64,000 nucleotides of DNA from the NCBI RefSeq assembly GCF_000390185.1, contig NZ_AQHR01000007.1, forward strand, positions 1 to 64,000. The letters run 5' to 3'. Made by a program: the position numbers and the translations under genes. This DNA comes from Lunatimonas lonarensis. GTDB taxonomy: Bacteria > Bacteroidota > Bacteroidia > Cytophagales > Cyclobacteriaceae. The notes below the pieces were generated by a model that ran no database searches, was not told the DNA's origin, and was given only the letters and a program-made list of their open reading frames with translations. Below, in pieces: positions 62,538 to 64,000 of the stretch; positions within the stretch are counted from its first letter, which is position 1, and each line of letters opens with the position of its first letter.

Positions 62538-64000
62538 TTAAAAGGCTATATTTAAACCAGCACTGAAGGTTCTTGGTCTGGCAAAGGGGAAAAAGTCCAA
62601 GCCTTGGGGCAATTGACCTGCGCCCTCAAACGTATTCACCTCTGGGTCGTATCCGGTATATTTTGTGAAAAGCAGCAGGTTTTGACCGCTTAAAAACAGC
62701 CTCGCACGGGATATATTGTACTTGGTAAGTATTGGCGCAGGGATGGTGTAGCCAAACATCAGGTTTTGAAGTCTAACAAAAGATCCGTCTTCCACCCAAT
62801 GGGTATCCATGTTTGTCAGGTAGGGAGTACCCCAGGCCCTTACCTCAGCAATCATTGAATTTTGGTTTTCGGGAGTCCAAGCATCCAAAACGGTTCGATA
62901 GCTGTTGGCAAGCGTCTGCCTATCTTCTACAGAGTGTTTGGTCGCATTGATCACATCCTGTCCATATACCACCCTGAATTCAAAGGATAGGTCAAAGTTG
63001 CGATAGGCGAATGTATTGGTGATATTTCCCACCCACTTAGGATACATTCTTCCTATGATTTTCGAATCATTCGCATTGATCACGCCATTATTGTCCAAGT
63101 CCTGCCAGCGAATATCTCCCGGCAAAAGCCCATAACGCGCCGCTTCATCCGCTTCGTCCAAATTCCAGGTACCTAGCCGTACCCTTCCCCAAATGGAACC
63201 AATTTGCTCACCTACACGGAGAATGTTTGTCTGACCAAGAAACCAAGGGCCCGGAAATATATCTGCATTGTTTGCACCCAGCTGAAGAATGGTGTTTCTA
63301 TTAGTCGACCAGTTCAGATCAGTATTCCAAGTAAAATCTCCCTTCTCTATATTTACGGTATTGATGGTAAGCTCAATACCCTTGTTTTCTACCGAACCTA
63401 TATTCTGCAACACCGAGGCAAAACCAGTGGACCAGGGAAGAGGTGCATTGAGAAGCAAGTTTTTCGTACGCTTGTAGTACACATCACCTTCTACCATAAT
63501 GCGGCTATTGAACAAGCCAAGTTCAAAACCGAGGTCTACCTGGTCGGTGGACTCCCACTGCAAGTCTGGGTTACCAAAAGAGGTCTGGGAGATTCCTATT
63601 TCGTTGCCTGCGGCTTTTAACACGTTGAAGGTTCCCAAAAACTGCAACGAGTTGAAGTTACCGATCTCTTGGTTTCCTGTAGATCCTGCACTCGCCCGAA
63701 TTTTCAGGTTGTTGATTGCATCGACTCCCTTCATAAATCCTTCCTCTGATGCTCTCCAAGCCACCCCAACGGAGGGGAAGAAGGCAAATTGATTATTACC
63801 TCCAAATCGGGACGATCCATCATATCGGCCGGTGACGGTAAATAGGTATTTGTTGTCCAGACTATAATTCCATCGGGTAAAGTAGGAATTCAACGCAAAA
63901 GCACCTACGTTACCATTTATACCGCCAATGGGAATGATATTCCCGGCGCGAATATTTCTCCACTGGAAGAAGTCATCAATAAACCCTTCGCTTCGCACAC
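62538..64000 (-). CDS. susC: SusC/RagA family transporter, C-terminal part, cut by window edge
   Basis: The visible 487 or so codons are the barrel end of a SusC-type TonB-dependent transporter: YDGSSRFGGNNQFAFFPSVGVAWR near the start, GWTTNRN-like barrel strands, PGDIRWQDLDNNGVINANDSKIIGR, a calcium-binding-like loop common in SusC proteins, and the terminal FSAGLNIAF. The frame is open to the window edge, so the plug, TonB box and signal peptide lie outside. It precedes the susD gene by six bases. Confidence 0.93.
   Translation of the reverse strand, partial: VRSEGFIDDFFQWRNIRAGNIIPIGGINGNVGAFALNSYFTRWNYSLDNKYLFTVTGRYDGSSRFGGNNQFAFFPSVGVAWRASEEGFMKGVDAINNLKIRASAGSTGNQEIGNFNSLQFLGTFNVLKAAGNEIGISQTSFGNPDLQWESTDQVDLGFELGLFNSRIMVEGDVYYKRTKNLLLNAPLPWSTGFASVLQNIGSVENKGIELTINTVNIEKGDFTWNTDLNWSTNRNTILQLGANNADIFPGPWFLGQTNILRVGEQIGSIWGRVRLGTWNLDEADEAARYGLLPGDIRWQDLDNNGVINANDSKIIGRMYPKWVGNITNTFAYRNFDLSFEFRVVYGQDVINATKHSVEDRQTLANSYRTVLDAWTPENQNSMIAEVRAWGTPYLTNMDTHWVEDGSFVRLQNLMFGYTIPAPILTKYNISRARLFLSGQNLLLFTKYTGYDPEVNTFEGAGQLPQGLDFFPFARPRTFSAGLNIAF

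Noticed and set aside
1-64000. CRISPR array, rRNA, tRNA or complete insertion sequence
   Set aside because: I found no regularly spaced repeats, no rRNA-like blocks, no foldable tRNA and no intact transposase; the only mobile signal is the decayed island behind mnmE.

Overview
The window looks like a chromosome segment of a Bacteroidota bacterium, most plausibly order Cytophagales (Cyclobacteriaceae-like). The grounds are two SusC/SusD pairs, lipoproteins with Bacteroidota-type lipoboxes, several TAT-exported Gfo/Idh/MocA oxidoreductases, PIG-L, DUF5916 and phytanoyl-CoA dioxygenase genes, and promoter boxes of the Bacteroidota form TAnnTTTG. The genus cannot be fixed from sequence alone. No rRNA, tRNA or CRISPR array was recognised.

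Layout. 0-6 kb: asnA, a cold-shock gene with a long leader, a secreted GH18 chitinase-like lipoprotein, and a uronate-catabolism operon (2-keto-3-deoxygluconate kinase, YhcH/YjgK family protein, KDPG-type aldolase). 6-21 kb: exported or redox metabolism, with a TAT Gfo/Idh/MocA protein, an exported alditol-oxidase homologue behind glutamate dehydrogenase and an aldo/keto reductase, a large PIG-L deacetylase coupled through a 36-codon membrane peptide to a sodium:solute symporter, two phytanoyl-CoA dioxygenases and a DUF5916 outer-membrane protein. 21-33 kb: housekeeping and small operons (L-2-hydroxyglutarate oxidase, YheT hydrolase, Hpt protein, BaiN-type flavoprotein, dapD with a TPR lipoprotein, a glycosyltransferase, a DtxR/MntR regulator with two matching operators, thioredoxin with mnmE).

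33-35.4 kb: a decayed mobile island directly behind mnmE. It holds a broken tyrosine recombinase, zinc-ribbon and excisionase-like fragments, and a frameshifted, truncated hsdM. 35.4-50.4 kb: one polysaccharide utilisation locus, all on the minus strand: susC, susD, alginate-lyase-fold protein, heparinase II/III protein, a PL8 lyase fused to DUF1566, a second PL8 lyase, and a BNR_4 protein resembling ulvan-lyase-type propellers. This set of lyases points to a uronic-acid polysaccharide. The lyase products would drain into 2-keto-3-deoxygluconate, which the kinase and aldolase at 3-5.5 kb can use. 50.9-64 kb: further Gfo/Idh/MocA enzymes, NagA, a sugar isomerase-like protein, a four-gene plus-strand run (creatininase family, M1 peptidase, proC, alpha/beta hydrolase), a DUF1328 membrane peptide, and a second susD/susC pair cut by the window edge.

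The least expected signals are: a free-standing promoter-hairpin-terminator unit near 55.1 kb that may be a small RNA; the paired TTTAG-N6-CTAAA operators before the DtxR-type gene; the PL8-DUF1566 fusion; the unlisted 36-codon peptide bridging PIG-L and the symporter; and the dead integrase/hsdM island behind mnmE. All family assignments are from reading motifs, not from database searches.
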